In this document: positions 62,491 through 64,000 of the stretch, piece by piece
Position numbering within the stretch: the stretch's first letter is position 1
How the letters are laid out: every line of letters starts with the position of its first letter
NCBI GenBank assembly: GCA_022072165.1
Contig: JAJVIF010000003.1
Span: forward strand, 361,204 to 425,203
Origin: a bacterium
GTDB taxonomy: Bacteria; JAJVIF01
DNA length: 64,000 nucleotides
Direction: 5' to 3'
Notes under the pieces: generated by a model
Seen by the model: only the letters and a program-made list of their open reading frames with translations
Databases searched by the model: none
What the model was told of the DNA's origin: nothing
Position numbers and translations under genes: made by a program

Positions 62491-64000
62491 ATTGTGGCCG
62501 TCGGACAATGACCGCTCAGGTACAATGTACCCTGAAAAGGGCATCACACACAAGGAGCTGTGGCCGTCGGACAATGACCGCTCAGGTACAATAGAGTCTA
62601 CGCGCTGAAATTTCCGATACACGCTGTGGCCGTCGGACAATGACCGCTCAGGTACAATCACAAGGGGAGCGCTTGCGCAAGTGTTCCGCTGTGGCCGTCG
62701 GACAATGACCGCTCAGGTACAATTCAGCAGCGGGTGGACACTTACGAAAAAGAGCTGTGGCCGTCGGACAATGACCGCTCAGGTACAATACTATGCTTCA
62801 GAGTATCGACGCGCAGGTTGCTGTGGCCGTCGGACAATGACCGCTCAGGTACAATACAAGCAGATGGCGAAACTGCTGGATGCCGGCTGTGGCCGTCGGA
62901 CAATGACCGCTCAGGTACAATCCTGGCTCCGGGGCGACTGCACGGGCCTGAGCTGTGGCCGTCGGACAATGACCGCTCAGGTACAATCCCCGGGGAGTCT
63001 GGGGGAACCTGACAGAGGCTGTGGCCGTCGGACAATGACCGCTCAGGTACAATAACCTCACGAGCACCGTAGACACCCTGCGAGGCTGTGGCCGTCGGAC
63101 AATGACCGCTCAGGTACAATGGATGTAGGGGACATTCCCCTATGCACTGAGCTGTGGCCGTCGGACAATGACCGCTCAGGTACAATTCAACGAGCTGCGG
63201 GTCAGCTGCGGGTCATGCTGTGGCCGTCGGACAATGACCGCTCAGGTACAATTGCGTGCTGGATTGCTCAGCATGTCGCTGAGCTGTGGCCGTCGGACAA
63301 TGACCGCTCAGGTACAATTTCACCCTCCCCAACAGCGACCTCGCCATCGCTGTGGCCGTCGGACAATGACCGCTCAGGTACAATCTAGGGGCCAGCCAGC
63401 AGGCCAGCCAGATCGCTGTGGCCGTCGGACAATGACCGCTCAGGTACAATGCGAGCCGTGGACGATCCACTACAAGGCGCGCTGTGGCCGTCGGACAATG
63501 ACCGCTCAGGTACAATTTAAGGAGAACAGATACCAGTCATCATCATGCTGTGGCCGTCGGACAATGACCGCTCAGGTACAATTGGTCCACTGCCCCGCGC
63601 TGGCGAGGGATAGCTGTGGCCGTCGGACAATGACCGCTCAGGTACAATACTGTACTGTAAGTATTCTAGCAAATCAGCGCTGTGGCCGTCGGACAATGAC
63701 CGCTCAGGTACAATCACGGCAAAAACATCGGGAACATTATCCTTGCTGTGGCCGTCGGACAATGACCGCTCAGGTACAATTTCGCGCGTGGTGGTCCACC
63801 ATTAGCGCGAGCTGTGGCCGTCGGACAATGACCGCTCAGGTACAATACATGGGGTGATAGGGTGATATAAAATTTCGCTGTGGCCGTCGGACAATGACCG
63901 CTCAGGTACAATCAGTGATGGACTCCATGAAGCGGCGATACTGCTGTGGCCGTCGGACAATGACCGCTCAGGTACAATTTGAATCTTATGAGAAGCTCAA
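62491..64000 (+). CRISPR. CRISPR array, 23 repeats, continuing past the window; type II-like
   Basis: Twenty-three 36-base repeats start at 62491, 62557, 62623, 62688, 62754 and then about every 66 bases to 63943-63978, with 22 complete spacers of 29-31 bases (mostly 30) and a partial one at the edge. Each repeat begins GCTGTGGCC and ends CAGGTACAAT. The first repeat differs at its first two bases (AT for GC); the others look identical. The length, 30-base spacers and partly complementary ends (GCTGT...ACAAT) suit type II, and the TACAAT end suits II-C. No cas gene or anti-repeat (tracrRNA) is seen in the window; they may lie beyond the right edge. Confidence 0.97.

Noticed and set aside
62416..63911. 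Open frames running through the CRISPR array on both strands, coding repeats such as CGRRTMTAQVQ
   Set aside because: The 66-base period is divisible by three, so any frame open in one unit stays open. They are artefacts of the array, not repeat proteins.

Overview
This window comes from a GC-rich bacterium that I cannot place to phylum. A compact LptD-like outer-membrane protein, Sec, Tat and lipoprotein signals, and a response regulator-CpaE/TadZ ATPase point to a diderm with type IV/Tad-like pili. The cbb3 oxidase, Rieske/cytochrome b genes and Rex-type operators point to aerobic respiration under NADH/NAD+ control. An uncultured, deep-branching lineage is my guess, not something the sequence proves.

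Layout. 1-3647 (minus): a lipoprotein cut by the window edge, two TlpA-type thioredoxins, and an ECF-like sigma factor followed by an overlapping two-helix membrane protein. 3795-12993 (plus): a 9-kb respiratory operon behind a Rex operator. It encodes CcoN, a fused CcoO/cytochrome c, two CcoS-like proteins, a diheme cytochrome c lipoprotein, a Rieske protein, two different cytochromes b (the second fused to a 2x[4Fe-4S] ferredoxin), an MvhD-like protein and several small membrane proteins. 13053-24106: a large lipoprotein ending in a metallo-beta-lactamase domain, a stand-alone LigD phosphoesterase, a degenerate/intact amidohydrolase pair behind a structured leader, a B3/B4 protein, a subtilase bracketed by repeats, MTA phosphorylase and tRNA-Arg. 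24124-32752: a DUF2283 protein with a nonsense-interrupted partner, VWA and FHA proteins, ArgRS, and a second giant lipoprotein sharing the N-terminal module of the one at 13053. 32967-41078: two PlsC acyltransferases, DapB, Asd, IleRS and a membrane protein. 41075-43117 (minus): an ETF operon with a second Rex-like operator on its first start codon. 43431-50325 (minus): VanW, alpha-2-macroglobulin and a polytopic membrane protein. 50381-62389: a GGDEF protein, a second VanW protein, HU, PmbA/TldE and TldD, the LptD-like protein, SRPBCC, DoxX, a toroid protein and the CpaE-like protein. 62491-64000: a CRISPR array of 23 repeats running off the right edge; no cas gene is visible.

How it fits together. 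ETF delivers electrons from flavin dehydrogenases, and the cytochrome b/Rieske/cbb3 operon moves them to oxygen. Both start at near-perfect Rex operators, so the window probably shows two parts of one redox regulon. The most unusual biochemistry is the pair of cytochromes b. The first keeps only one ligand in each heme-binding helix, which predicts loss of heme bH. The second keeps all four histidines and adds ferredoxin clusters next to an MvhD-like protein. The CRISPR repeats look type II, probably II-C, with a TACAAT -10-like box ending every repeat.
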